A stretch of DNA of 51,891 nt, taken from NCBI GenBank assembly GCA_022321325.1, contig JAKOEO010000016.1, positions 1 to 51,891 on the forward strand, in the 5' to 3' direction. The position numbers were made by a program, and so were the translations under genes. The notes beneath the pieces were generated by a model. It searched no databases. It worked only from the letters and a program-made list of their open reading frames with translations, and was not told where the DNA came from. Origin of the DNA: Candidatus Magnetominusculus sp. LBB02. Lineage in GTDB: Bacteria; Nitrospirota; Thermodesulfovibrionia; Thermodesulfovibrionales; Magnetobacteriaceae. The stretch's first letter is position 1. Each line of letters starts with the position of its first letter. Positions 33,507 through 42,793 of the stretch are shown one piece after another.

Positions 33507-33982
33507 TGGCAATAATTCTAAGCGGCATATTCGCGGCCTTGCTAATCGGCAGGCTGGTCAGGCTTGCGCTGGTTAGGTTAAAGATTATCAAAGGCGGCGC
33601 CAATAGCGTTAACGATATTGTACTGACCTATGTTATCACGTTTGTAGTGATATCGTTAATCGCCAGATGGCAGGCGCGGCTGTTTATGCCTGGTGTGGCC
33701 GCCATGATTTTATATGACATAGCAATGCTTAAACTGTCCTCTTCGATGAGGGCCGGCACGCAGTACCGCGCTGAGGCGTCAGATGACCCTTATGCTGTGC
33801 TGGGCGTTCATGAGAACGACTCCACTGAAAAGATCAGGAAGGTATATCGAACACTCCAGCAGACATACCATCCCGACAAACACTCCGCCGATTCCACGCA
33901 GGCGTCCATAGAGCAAAAGACCGAAAAAATTAAACAAATCAACGCGGCCTTCGACTGGATAATGAAACACCGCGGCATGTGA
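33506..33982 (+). CDS. Membrane-anchored DnaJ-domain protein
   Basis: A 158-residue protein with an N-terminal membrane region (two or three helices within about 1-78) and a C-terminal J domain (about 93-155). The J domain has DPYAVLGVHENDSTEKIRKV, TYHPDKH with the HPD tripeptide that stimulates DnaK ATPase, and IKQINAAFDWIM. The start overlaps the stop of the PEP-synthase-like gene by one base (TAATG), so the two are coupled; the J protein may bring DnaK to a membrane complex that includes that enzyme. Confidence 0.88.
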   Translation: MAIILSGIFAALLIGRLVRLALVRLKIIKGGANSVNDIVLTYVITFVVISLIARWQARLFMPGVAAMILYDIAMLKLSSSMRAGTQYRAEASDDPYAVLGVHENDSTEKIRKVYRTLQQTYHPDKHSADSTQASIEQKTEKIKQINAAFDWIMKHRGM

Positions 33983-34000
33983 CTTTGTCACACAAAAGTA

Positions 34001-34030
34001 TTGAAATATACTCATAATTAATTTTATGAT
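34001..34030 (+). promoter_or_regulatory. Promoter of acsA
   Basis: TTGAAA (34001-34006), 18 bases, TATGAT (34025-34030), about 42 bases before the ATG at 34073, which is preceded by AGGGGG. Confidence 0.5.
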
Positions 34031-34072
34031 ACTGCCAGAATGTGCACATTGATTTTACAATAGGGGGTATAT

Positions 34073-36061
34073 ATGTCGGGAACCGGGAACATAGATGTAT
34101 TAATGGAAGAGAACAGGCTGTTTCCGCCGCCTAAAGAGTTTGCCGACCATGCCCATATCAAAAGCATGGAGGAGTACACAAAGATTTATGAAAACTCTGT
34201 GAAAGACCCTGAGGGGTTCTGGGCGGGCATGGCGGAGAAAAATCTCCATTGGTATAAGAAATGGGATAAAGTCCTTGAGTATGATTTCAACAAACCGTTT
34301 GTCAAATGGTTTGAGGGCGGCAAGCTAAACGCCTCATATAACTGCCTTGACAGATTCATACATACGGCGGCAAGGAACAAGGCGGCCATTATATGGGAGT
34401 CCAACTTTGGAATCAATAACAAGACATATACCTACCAGCAGCTCTACTATGAGGTCAACCGGTTTGCCAATGTGCTGAAAAAGCATGGGATAAAAAAGGG
34501 CGACAGGGTGACAATATACCTGCCGATGCTGCCTGAGACCGTGATATCGCTGCTTGCCTGCGCCAGAGTCGGGGCAATTCACAGCGTTGTCTTTGGCGGC
34601 TTCAGCTCCCAGGCCCTAAAAGACAGGATACAGGACTGCCAATCCAAGATGGTGATAACGGCAGATTACGGCGCAAGAGGAAGCAAGCTTGTCCCCCTGA
34701 AAACAAACGCCGATGAGGCGGTGGAGCACTGCCCATCGGTTGAAACGATAATAGTTGTCAAGGAACACTCGGCCACGTCAGACGGGATTGTCAATATGCC
34801 GGGGCGCGATTTCTGGTGGCACGATGAGATAAACGCCCCTGATATTAAATCCTACTGCGAGCCGGAGTGGATGGACGCCGAGGACCCTCTGTTTATACTC
34901 TATACGTCAGGCTCAACAGGGAAGCCCAAGGGGGTGCTGCATACAACCGGCGGCTATATGCTTTATACAAACACGACTTTTAAGTGGATATTTGACTACA
35001 AAGACGAAGATGTTTATTTTTGCACGGCTGATGTAGGCTGGATAACGGGGCATAGTTATATCGTTTACGGCCCTCTTAGTAACGGCGCCACGGCAATTGT
35101 CTTTGAAGGAATTCCCACATACCCTGACCCCGGGCGTCTATGGAATATTGTAGAAAAGCATGGAGTTAACATATTTTACACAGCCCCTACCGCTATCAGG
35201 GCGCTGATGAAAGAGGGAGACCACTGGGTAAAGAGGCATGACCTTTCGTCGCTCAGGCTTATAGCCTCAGTGGGAGAGCCGATTAATCCTGAGGCATGGA
35301 TGTGGTACCACGAAGTAGTAGGCGGCGGCAGGCTGCCAATTGCCGACACATGGTGGCAGACAGAGACAGGGGGGATACTGATAACCCCTCTGTGCGGGGC
35401 TATGACGCTAAAGCCAGGGTCGGCGTGCAGGCCGTTTCCCGGTATAGTGCCCGCCGTGTTAAAAGAAGACGGCACACCGGCTAAGGTAAACGAAGGCGGC
35501 TATCTGACAATAACAAAACCCTGGCCGGGAATGCTCAGGGGGACATACGGTGACCCTGAAAACAAGCGTATCAAAGAGGTCTATTTCTCACGCTTTCCCG
35601 GCGTGTATTTCAGCGGCGACGGTGCCAGATGCGACGATGACGGCGACTACTGGCTCATGGGGAGAATAGACGACGTAATAAACATCTCCGGCCACAGACT
35701 TGGCACCGCCGAGGTGGAATCTGCGCTGGTAAGCCATGAATCTGTTGCCGAGGCGGCGGTTGTGGGATTTCCACATGACATTAAGGGCGAGGGCCTATAC
35801 GTCTATGTTACGTTAAAAGAAGGCTATACGCCCTCGGATGAGTTAAAACGCACACTTGTCGCCCATGTCAGGGCGGTAATCGGCGGCATTGCAACGCCTG
35901 ATAAATTACAGTTTTCCCCGGCGCTGCCAAAGACCAGAAGCGGTAAAATAATGAGAAGGATACTTAGATATATCGCCAAAGGAGACGTTACAAACCTTGG
36001 CGACACGAGTACCCTTGCCGACCCGCTTGTAGTGGACGACCTTGTAAACGGCAGACAATAG
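34073..36061 (+). CDS. acsA: Acetyl-coenzyme A synthetase
   Basis: A 662-residue AMP-forming ligase that turns acetate, ATP and CoA into acetyl-CoA; length is normal. Seen: the N-terminal family segment ([20 protein letters not shown]), P-loop [12 protein letters not shown], the acetate-pocket region WWQTETGGI, the hinge and ribose-binding [21 protein letters not shown] ([15 protein letters not shown]), and near the C-terminus [11 protein letters not shown] with the catalytic Lys that is usually controlled by acetylation. It has its own promoter. Together with the PEP-synthase-like neighbour it may feed acetate carbon into anabolism, but that link is inference. Confidence 0.96.
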   Translation: MSGTGNIDVLMEENRLFPPPKEFADHAHIKSMEEYTKIYENSVKDPEGFWAGMAEKNLHWYKKWDKVLEYDFNKPFVKWFEGGKLNASYNCLDRFIHTAARNKAAIIWESNFGINNKTYTYQQLYYEVNRFANVLKKHGIKKGDRVTIYLPMLPETVISLLACARVGAIHSVVFGGFSSQALKDRIQDCQSKMVITADYGARGSKLVPLKTNADEAVEHCPSVETIIVVKEHSATSDGIVNMPGRDFWWHDEINAPDIKSYCEPEWMDAEDPLFILYTSGSTGKPKGVLHTTGGYMLYTNTTFKWIFDYKDEDVYFCTADVGWITGHSYIVYGPLSNGATAIVFEGIPTYPDPGRLWNIVEKHGVNIFYTAPTAIRALMKEGDHWVKRHDLSSLRLIASVGEPINPEAWMWYHEVVGGGRLPIADTWWQTETGGILITPLCGAMTLKPGSACRPFPGIVPAVLKEDGTPAKVNEGGYLTITKPWPGMLRGTYGDPENKRIKEVYFSRFPGVYFSGDGARCDDDGDYWLMGRIDDVINISGHRLGTAEVESALVSHESVAEAAVVGFPHDIKGEGLYVYVTLKEGYTPSDELKRTLVAHVRAVIGGIATPDKLQFSPALPKTRSGKIMRRILRYIAKGDVTNLGDTSTLADPLVVDDLVNGRQ

Positions 36062-36063
36062 TA

Positions 36064-38082
36064 GTGGACGGGCATGACGGCATGTTTCGCTCATCGGCGG
36101 CTGTTAGTTCGATAAGAGTTGAAACAGCCGTCAAGGCTATATCTTACTTAGTTGCCCTCACGGGTTTTATAAGTGTGGCTGCCTATGTGAGCTATGTCTA
36201 CAGTGCTTTGTTTGTCGTAGTCTCTGCAATTGCGGTATTTCTTGACTATAAGCAAAGCAAACATGCCTCCGCCGCCCCCTATATGCCGCGCTGGGTTATC
36301 AACACGGTATCGGTTATTGTGATAATCTTGTCAGTAGTGCGGATGTACAATGAGGACATTGTGGAGGCCGCCGTTGAGGCGCTGTTAGTGCTTCTTTCTG
36401 TTAAGTTTCTTGAGCACAGGCGCTTCAGGGATTACATGCAGATTTATCTTATCGCGTTATTTCTGCTTGCCGGGGCTGCGCTTTTGTCTGTGGATCTCTC
36501 GTTTTTTCTGTACTTTATAGTATTTTTCTTTCTTATTTCGTCTGCAATAGTGCTTCTGACTTATTATTCAGAGGCGCCGCAGCTCTGCCTTAGCCGTGAG
36601 GTATTTGCAAAGATTGCATTAAAGACAATGGCGGTTCCGCTTTTTTCAATACCGCTTGCCGCGTTTATTTTCTTAGTGCTGCCGAGGACTGATTATCCTT
36701 TTTTTAGTTTCTTAAACCGTTCAGGCGTTGGGCGTTCCGGCTTTGCCGACAGCGTTACGCTTGGAGGCGTATCCTCGATTCAAGAAGACAAAAGCATTAT
36801 ATTCAGGGCAAATATGGAAAAAATAGACGACGCAGACCTCTATTGGCGCGGGATTTTGTTTGATGTCTTTGACGGTACGTCATGGAAGTCCTCTCAGGCA
36901 GAAGGACACACCGACAACGCGGGCCTACCAAGAGGCAGACGTATTGCGCAGAGCATATACCTTGAGCCATATGGAAATAAATACCTCTTTGCGCTGGATA
37001 AACCTGTATCCATATTCCTGAAAAACTCTCATTCCACGGACGGCTTCATATATGTCGCAAAAAAAGAGATAAAGACTAAGCTGCGTTATGACGCCGTCTC
37101 AGTAATAGAAAACGGCGCACGTCAGGCCGCCGCCAAGACGCCTGACAAACCTCCAGACATGGATAAATACCTGAAACTGCCGGAGTCCCTTCCCCCTGAG
37201 ATTGCCGCCCTGGCAGTAAGACTCTCCAGAGGCAAGACAGGGCGAAGCGCCATCGAGGCCATATTGACATATCTCAGAGACGGCGGCTACTCCTATTCAC
37301 TGACAAACCTGCCCAAGTCGGAAACACCCCTTAGTGAATTCCTGTTTAAGACAAAGTCAGGAAACTGCGAGTACTTTGCCTCGTCAATGGCCGTGATGCT
37401 TCGTGCCTCAGGCATAGCGGCTAACGTCCTTGGCGGCTACAAGGGCGGGCAATATAACACAATAGGCGGCTACTACATGGTAAGCCAGAAAGATGCCCAC
37501 GTATGGGTAGAGGCATATATAGAGGGCGAGGGATGGCGGCGCTTTGACCCAACGCCGGGGAACTCTTTCTCATTCAATATGGAGAAAAAAGGCGGCTTAA
37601 TTAGATCATTTAAAATCACATTTGACACGCTCAATTATTATTGGGGCGTATTTGTGATAAACTATAACCTTGACAGGCAGTTGACTATTCTGCAAAAGTT
37701 AAGGACAAACATCAGGATGCCCGTGCTGAAGGGCTCAGCGGCGGCTCTTGCGGCCAGATTAAAGAAATGGGGTTGGGCTATGGCTGCCGCCCTGGCAGTC
37801 ATGTTATCGGCAGCCGCCATAAGGTGGATATTCTTTAATAAAACACCGAAAGAGACAAGGCTTCTCAGAGATTTTCTCGGCAAGCTCAGGAAATTCGGCT
37901 TTGTGAAACGACCTTCTGACGGCTTGGATGAGTTTGTATCATCCATCTCCGACGACGGACTGAGGGCTCAGGCAGGCGAGTTTGCCGTAGAGTTTGAGAA
38001 GATTTACTACAGAGACGAAAGGTTCACAAAAGAGCGGTTAAAACGCCTCAGGGCGATGCTCAAAGCTATGCGCCCGCCATAA
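36064..38082 (+). CDS. TgpA-type membrane transglutaminase-like protein
   Basis: A 672-residue protein of the DUF3488/transglutaminase family. N-terminal TM helices (about 20-215, six or seven) precede a periplasmic part with the transglutaminase core: Cys in SGNCEYFASSMAVMLRASG, His in DAHVWVEAYI, Asp in RFDPTPG, giving the Cys-His-Asp triad. A further TM lies near 570 and a cytoplasmic DUF4129-like tail follows. The start is the GTG at 36064, 2 bases after acsA; an ATG at 36082 is equally possible. The usual partners (MoxR ATPase, DUF58) are not here. Its substrate is unknown; the Pseudomonas relative is essential. Confidence 0.88.
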   Translation: MDGHDGMFRSSAAVSSIRVETAVKAISYLVALTGFISVAAYVSYVYSALFVVVSAIAVFLDYKQSKHASAAPYMPRWVINTVSVIVIILSVVRMYNEDIVEAAVEALLVLLSVKFLEHRRFRDYMQIYLIALFLLAGAALLSVDLSFFLYFIVFFFLISSAIVLLTYYSEAPQLCLSREVFAKIALKTMAVPLFSIPLAAFIFLVLPRTDYPFFSFLNRSGVGRSGFADSVTLGGVSSIQEDKSIIFRANMEKIDDADLYWRGILFDVFDGTSWKSSQAEGHTDNAGLPRGRRIAQSIYLEPYGNKYLFALDKPVSIFLKNSHSTDGFIYVAKKEIKTKLRYDAVSVIENGARQAAAKTPDKPPDMDKYLKLPESLPPEIAALAVRLSRGKTGRSAIEAILTYLRDGGYSYSLTNLPKSETPLSEFLFKTKSGNCEYFASSMAVMLRASGIAANVLGGYKGGQYNTIGGYYMVSQKDAHVWVEAYIEGEGWRRFDPTPGNSFSFNMEKKGGLIRSFKITFDTLNYYWGVFVINYNLDRQLTILQKLRTNIRMPVLKGSAAALAARLKKWGWAMAAALAVMLSAAAIRWIFFNKTPKETRLLRDFLGKLRKFGFVKRPSDGLDEFVSSISDDGLRAQAGEFAVEFEKIYYRDERFTKERLKRLRAMLKAMRPP

Positions 38083-38085
38083 GGC

Positions 38086-38511
38086 TTAAAAACCTTCGGT
38101 CTCGATAAATTGTCTTACTTGCCGCAGCAGATGTTTCCCCTCTCTGAAGGTAAGCGTAGCGTCTGCCTCAGCAAACTCTGCCCACTTATATGCCTTTATC
38201 TCTTCTTGCTGGATAGTTACGGCCTTATTTGATACGCGCCCAATGAAGTACTGGACGGTCTTATGGATACGCTTATTATCTCTGGTAAATGAATATTTTT
38301 CAATCAACGACTTGTCTTGCCGGATGTGCGCGCCATGTATGCCGGTCTCTTCGTTGAACTCGCGGCATGCTGCCTGATAGGGGGTCTCATCACCCTCGGC
38401 ATGGCCTTTTGGAAATGCCCAGTGCCCGCCGATGTGTTGAATCAACAGATAATATACCCTGCTGCCCTCTTCGCAGACAGCGGCAACCCCATATGACTTG
38501 TCCTCTAACAT
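38086..38511 (-). CDS. NUDIX hydrolase, diadenosine-tetraphosphatase-like
   Basis: A 141-residue NUDIX enzyme. The ATG at 38511 ([16 protein letters not shown]) is chosen because longer starts would run into the promoter of the next gene and add residues not found in this family. The NUDIX box is complete: GHAEGDE, seven residues, REFNEETGI. The sequence HWAFPKGH before it is typical of bis(5'-nucleosyl)-tetraphosphatases, which remove Ap4A; substrate specificity is a family inference. The gene converges with the transglutaminase gene with a 3-base gap. Confidence 0.87.
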   Translation of the reverse strand: MLEDKSYGVAAVCEEGSRVYYLLIQHIGGHWAFPKGHAEGDETPYQAACREFNEETGIHGAHIRQDKSLIEKYSFTRDNKRIHKTVQYFIGRVSNKAVTIQQEEIKAYKWAEFAEADATLTFREGKHLLRQVRQFIETEGF

Positions 38512-38606
38512 AGCCGTCGTAATAGTACCAAAAAGGAGGCAATAATTGAAATACGCAGCGCTGACAGGACATTTCTGCCTTGCTGAGACAAAAGTCAATT
38601 TAAAAC

Positions 38607-38634
38607 TTGACAAAAATGAGGCGGCTCCTATATC
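38607..38634 (+). promoter_or_regulatory. Promoter of the broken propeller copy
   Basis: TTGACA (38607-38612), 16 bases, TATATC (38629-38634). It lies in a 23-base block (38604-38626) that recurs exactly at 39090-39112, before the intact copy. Confidence 0.5.
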
Positions 38635-38749
38635 TCAGGCACTGAGACGTTTCAGAAGCAACGGAATATGAGACGCTCTTATTAAGAAATCTCATCAGGG
38701 TTATCCACATCACGTCAGACAAAGACATGCCTTGTTTAAGGAGGGAGAT

Positions 38750-39018
38750 ATGTTGAAAATTCGTAAAATGTTAGGCTTTGTGCTTGTTGTTGTCAGTTTT
38801 TTTCTATGGTATCAGTGGTAAATGCACATTCATGGACTCAACAAACTGCTCCAGGCGGCCAACGTTGGAAGACAGCAGCATTCTCGGCAGATGGGACAAA
38901 GCTTATTGCTGGTACTTATAGTGGATATATATATACCTCAAGCGACTCAGGCGCTACATGGACTGCACAAGGCGCAGGAGCTGGAAATAACGATAAACCA
39001 ATAATACTGTTGATGTGA
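38750..39018 (+). pseudogene. Collapsed and frameshifted copy of the beta-propeller gene
   Basis: It starts ATG after GGAGGG and encodes MLKIRKMLGFVLVVVSFF, nearly the same as the intact gene. One base is missing at the T7CT run (38797-38805), which puts the frame into a stop at TGGTAA; the second half continues in another frame from 38806 (MVSVVNAHSWTQQTAPGG). Only one propeller blade remains (SADGTKLIAGTYSG, TSSDSGATW), then the sequence jumps to the segment that surrounds the stop codon of the intact gene. It is thus an internal-deletion derivative. The deletion probably arose between the repeats that encode blades. Confidence 0.8.
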
Positions 39019-39020
39019 TC

Positions 39021-39050
39021 GCCAATAGCGGCCTGATGGCCGCCATTGGC
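39021..39050 (+). terminator. Hairpin after the broken propeller copy
   Basis: GCCAAT, one mismatch, GCGGCC, loop TGAT, GGCCGC and ATTGGC form a 12-pair stem followed by TTTAAT. The same hairpin core ends the intact copy. Confidence 0.6.
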
Positions 39051-39092
39051 TTTAATATCATATCAATAAGTGGGGAAGTTGCAGTAATCAAC

Positions 39093-39121
39093 TTGACAAA
39101 AATGAGGCGGCTACACATACT
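39093..39121 (+). promoter_or_regulatory. Promoter of the intact propeller gene
   Basis: TTGACA (39093-39098), 17 bases, CATACT (39116-39121), within the 23-base block shared with the upstream copy. The leader is about 105 bases. Confidence 0.45.
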
Positions 39122-39234
39122 AAGGTTAGTAGAGATGATCCTTATGCAACGGAATTCGGGACGATCTCCATCTAAGATTATAGCCGGGGCTATCCACTGT
39201 ATATTAAACATTGTTGATCTTTACGGAGGGAGAT

Positions 39235-40641
39235 ATGTTGAGATTTCGGAAAATGTTAGGTTTTGTATTTGTCGTTGTCAGTTTCTTTTTTATGGTATCA
39301 ATGGTAAATGCATATACATGGACTCAACAAACTGGTCCAGGCCAGGCATATTGGTCATCAGTAACGTCCTCATCAGATGGAACAAAACTTGCTGCTTCAG
39401 TTTCTTATGCTTATATATATACCTCAAGCGATTCAGGTACCACATGGACCCAGCGCACTGGCACTGGCGTCATTGAAATGGGCACGGTAGCGTCCTCATC
39501 AGACGGTACTAAGCTCATTGCTGCAGGTTATGGTTATATATATACCTCAAGCGATTCGGGCGCTACATGGACTCAGAGAACAAGTGTCGGCTACAATTTT
39601 TGGCAATCTGTGGCGTCCTCATCAGATGGCACTAAGCTTGTTGCCGCTGCTTTGAATGACAGGTTGTCTGACTATATATATACCTCAAGCGATTCAGGCG
39701 CTACATGGACTCAGAGAACGAGTGCCGGCAGCAATTATTGGTCGTCAGTGGCGTCCTCATCAGATGGGACTAAGCTTATTGCTGTAGATTATTATTATGG
39801 AGATATATATACCTCAAGCGATTCAGGCGCAACATGGACTAAACGAACGCGTATTGGCACTAACTCATCCACAAATATGGGATACAAAGTGGCGTCCTCA
39901 TCAGACGGCACTAAGCTTATTGCTGCCGACTATTATGGTTACATCTACACCTCAAGCGATTCTGGCGTAACGTGGACTAAGCAAACGAGTGCTGGCAGCC
40001 ATAATTGGTACTCAGTAGCATCCTCATCAGACGGGACATATCTCATTGCGGCAGGTTACGGCGACTATATCTATATCTCTAACGATTCAGGCGCTACATG
40101 GGGGGCGCAAACAGGTTTAGGCGTCCAAAACTGGCTCTCAGTAGCATCCTCATCAGACGCTTCTAAGGTAGTTGCAGTAGTATCTAATGGTTATATTTAT
40201 ACAGGAGTAGATTACTCACCGACTGCCTCCTCGGCATTTAACGCAATCTATAGCCAATATGCCTCGTGGTTTGGCTCAACAAACGGCAGCATTCAGACTG
40301 GAACATCATGGATATCCTATTACCAGTTATATACCAACGGCGCATACATTATAGCCGGAACAGACGGCAGTATGTATGTTTACTATGGCGGCCAGTTGTA
40401 CAGTTTAGGGATGAACTGGCAGTCGTTAGGCAAGGCAGCCACAGCTATTTCCACAATCTATAGCCAATATGCCTCATTCTTTGGGACAAAAAGCGGAGGC
40501 GTAGGCACGGCAACATCAGGCGGCAGCACTTACTATTACCAATGGTTTACCAACGGCTCTGCCATAGTGGCATGGACAGATGGAAAGTTGTACTCGTATG
40601 TTAACGGTACAACGTATTCTTTAGGGGTAAGCTGGCAATAA
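39235..40641 (+). CDS. Secreted seven-bladed beta-propeller protein with C-terminal repeats
   Basis: A 468-residue protein starting at the ATG at 39235 after GGAGGG, with a signal peptide ending near VNAYTW. Seven blades can be counted from the strand VASSSDGTKLIAA and the Asp-box YTSSDSGATW (BNR/sialidase type); the Asp-box of blade 7 is degenerate (YTGVDYSPT), and the N-terminal WTQQTGPG may complete it by a velcro closure. After about residue 335 there are two copies of a 60-residue unit: IYSQYASWFGSTNG to YSLGMNWQ and IYSQYASFFGTKSG to YSLGVSWQ, rich in Tyr and Thr. No catalytic residues of sialidases are seen, so binding or surface structure is likelier than enzymatic action. The gene is more AT-rich than its neighbours. 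Confidence 0.85.
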   Translation: MLRFRKMLGFVFVVVSFFFMVSMVNAYTWTQQTGPGQAYWSSVTSSSDGTKLAASVSYAYIYTSSDSGTTWTQRTGTGVIEMGTVASSSDGTKLIAAGYGYIYTSSDSGATWTQRTSVGYNFWQSVASSSDGTKLVAAALNDRLSDYIYTSSDSGATWTQRTSAGSNYWSSVASSSDGTKLIAVDYYYGDIYTSSDSGATWTKRTRIGTNSSTNMGYKVASSSDGTKLIAADYYGYIYTSSDSGVTWTKQTSAGSHNWYSVASSSDGTYLIAAGYGDYIYISNDSGATWGAQTGLGVQNWLSVASSSDASKVVAVVSNGYIYTGVDYSPTASSAFNAIYSQYASWFGSTNGSIQTGTSWISYYQLYTNGAYIIAGTDGSMYVYYGGQLYSLGMNWQSLGKAATAISTIYSQYASFFGTKSGGVGTATSGGSTYYYQWFTNGSAIVAWTDGKLYSYVNGTTYSLGVSWQ

Positions 40642-40674
40642 CCATAACCCAATAATATTGTTGACGTGATTACA

Positions 40675-40698
40675 AATGGCGGCCTGATGGCCGCCATT
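40675..40698 (+). terminator. Hairpin after the intact propeller gene
   Basis: A perfect 10-base stem, AATGGCGGCC with its complement, around TGAT, 34 bases after the stop. No T-run follows, so it could be a Rho-assisted or mRNA-stabilising hairpin. Confidence 0.5.
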
Positions 40699-40802
40699 GT
40701 CATCAACAGGGGGAGGTTCTATGGTCAGCGCTTGACAGCGCCTGCGCTCATAATATAACCTATTGTCTGGTTACTACTAACAGTTATTAAGGGCAAATTG
40801 AT

Positions 40803-41225
40803 ATGGACTGGAAATTTTCGCCTCTTCAGGTAATAAATGGCGAGGTGAGCTATTCGATAGATGACTATAGAAAGGACCTGCAGGAGGAGGTTCTGACGAC
40901 CCTTGCCAACTTCGGCATGGATGAGCATTCAAAGAAATTCTATGTGGACTACGTTTACACGCTGTTTTACTGGCTTGCCACAAATCAGACCGTCCTGACA
41001 TACAGCAGATATATTCATGAGCGCCTTCCAGATGATTTAGAACTGAAAAAAACGCTTACAAATACTGAATTCCTCTATTCCCTCGAAGTAGATAACGTCA
41101 GCTTTGTTGATATGCTGCGAGCAATACTTATTACCCTGACCTTGGGGTTTCTGAAAGACGGCATGTCTTATGAAGAGGCAAGGACGGCCTTGAAAAACGC
41201 CGCCGGTTTCTCAAGAGAAGTGTGA
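40803..41225 (+). CDS. Protein of unknown function upstream of murJ
   Basis: A 140-residue, probably cytoplasmic, mostly helical protein with no signal peptide. I recognise no domain. It has a hydrophobic stretch MLRAILITLTLGF in the second half, which could be a buried helix or a weak membrane contact. The stop overlaps the GTG start of murJ (GTGA), so the two are translated together and a link to lipid II export or its control is possible. The start is the ATG at 40803; no strong ribosome site precedes it. Confidence 0.75.
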   Translation: MDWKFSPLQVINGEVSYSIDDYRKDLQEEVLTTLANFGMDEHSKKFYVDYVYTLFYWLATNQTVLTYSRYIHERLPDDLELKKTLTNTEFLYSLEVDNVSFVDMLRAILITLTLGFLKDGMSYEEARTALKNAAGFSREV

Positions 41226-42793
41226 CCGAAAAGGGCAACATAGCAAGGTCGGCGCTGTCTATGACCGCCGCTACGTCAATAAGCCGCATACTTGGGTTTA
41301 TCAGGGATATGCTTGTGGCGAAATTTCTTGGCGCGGGCGGGTTGTCGGACTCTTTTTTCGTAGCCTTCAGGGTGCCGAATCTGTTGAGGGAACTGTTTGC
41401 CGAGGGTTCGATGTCCTCAGGGGTAATTCCCGTCCTCTCCGAATATAATGCCACCAAAGGCCATGAAGCCGCCTCGGCTCTGGTCAGAGCTGCCTTTACA
41501 TTTATCGTTATTGTATCGGGGCTGGTATGTATAGCCGGAATATTCTTTGCCCCTCAAATCATTAATCTCATAGCGCCCGGGTTTTCTTCAAACCCGGAGA
41601 AATTCACTCACACCGTCTTTTTAACGCGCATAATGGTTCCATTTTTATTTTTTGTAAGTATCTCGGCCATCGTCATGGGCGCTCTGAATTCGCGCAAGGT
41701 ATTTTTTGTACCGGCTATGGCAAGCGCGTGGTTTAATGTTGGCATAATCTCTACGATTGCTGCACTTTATCTTGGTCTGGCCAACCGCTCAGTTGCCGTT
41801 GCCATAGGGGTGACGATTGGCGGGTTTTTTCAGTTTGCATCTCAGGTGCCCTCATTTTATAAGAACGGCTTCACGCTAAGGCCAAGTTTCACATTCAGCC
41901 ACCCCGGCCTAAAAAAAATCGGCTGGCTTATTCTGCCCGCCACAGTTGGCACTGCCGTGTCGCAGTTTAACGTATTTATCAGCACCATATTGGCGTCCTA
42001 TCTACCGGCGGGCAGCATAACATATCTTTACTACGCCATGCGCCTGATTCAATTTCCAGTAGGAGTATTTGGAGTTGCTATGGGTATGGCCGTCCTGCCA
42101 TCGCTATCAGAACACGCGGCCAAGGGGGATTTTGACAGCCTCACCAATGATTTTACATTCTCTCTGAAACTCCTGTTTTCAATTACGATACCCTCGATGA
42201 TTGGGCTTGCTTCATTAAGCGAACCCATTATAAACGTCCTGTTTCAACATGGACACTTTGATTATCAGGCTGTGCGCGGTACGGCAACGGCGTTGTTGTG
42301 CTATAGTGCGGGGATTTGGGCGATGGTCGGAGTGCGCGTTTTGGCCTCGACGTTTTATTCTATGCAGGATACGAGGACGCCGGTCAGGACTGCCGTCTTC
42401 ACGCTTATCATAAATATCTCTATGAGTATCATTCTGATGGAGCGGCTGTCGTATGCCGGTCTTGCGCTGGCAAATGCGCTGGCTGCCTCTGCGAACTTTC
42501 TTGCCTTATTTTATTTTTTGAACAAGAGACTAAGACACATAGAGGTTAGAGGCATCGTCTGGTCATTTATGAAGACGCTCTTGGCCTCGGTTGTGATGGG
42601 CGGGGCGGGGTGGTATCTGGTTCATTTCAGGAAGTGGGACGGCACGGGGCATTTTCTTGTAAAATCCCTGTATCTTGTCTTTATAATCGGTGTATGTACT
42701 GCAATATATTTTGCCGCAGCGCATGTGCTGAAAAGCGAAGAGGTTGACTATATTACTAAGATGTTCAAAAGAAAGATAACGGGGAGAACATGA
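41222..42793 (+). CDS. murJ: Lipid II flippase MurJ
   Basis: A 523-residue MOP-family flippase that moves the lipid-linked peptidoglycan unit across the inner membrane. It opens with the MurJ signature ARSALSMTAATSISRILGFIRD, LGAGGLSDSFFVAFRVPNLLRELFAEGS (seen as DSFFVAFRVPN and RELFAEGS), and has about 14 helices. Length is typical. It begins with GTG overlapping the preceding stop and ends by overlapping the M20 gene (ATGA), so three genes are coupled. Confidence 0.96.
   Translation: MTEKGNIARSALSMTAATSISRILGFIRDMLVAKFLGAGGLSDSFFVAFRVPNLLRELFAEGSMSSGVIPVLSEYNATKGHEAASALVRAAFTFIVIVSGLVCIAGIFFAPQIINLIAPGFSSNPEKFTHTVFLTRIMVPFLFFVSISAIVMGALNSRKVFFVPAMASAWFNVGIISTIAALYLGLANRSVAVAIGVTIGGFFQFASQVPSFYKNGFTLRPSFTFSHPGLKKIGWLILPATVGTAVSQFNVFISTILASYLPAGSITYLYYAMRLIQFPVGVFGVAMGMAVLPSLSEHAAKGDFDSLTNDFTFSLKLLFSITIPSMIGLASLSEPIINVLFQHGHFDYQAVRGTATALLCYSAGIWAMVGVRVLASTFYSMQDTRTPVRTAVFTLIINISMSIILMERLSYAGLALANALAASANFLALFYFLNKRLRHIEVRGIVWSFMKTLLASVVMGGAGWYLVHFRKWDGTGHFLVKSLYLVFIIGVCTAIYFAAAHVLKSEEVDYITKMFKRKITGRT

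Noticed and set aside
39300-40220. CRISPR-like spaced repeats
   Set aside because: The regular DNA repeats encode propeller blades in one continuous frame; spacing and divergence follow the protein repeat.
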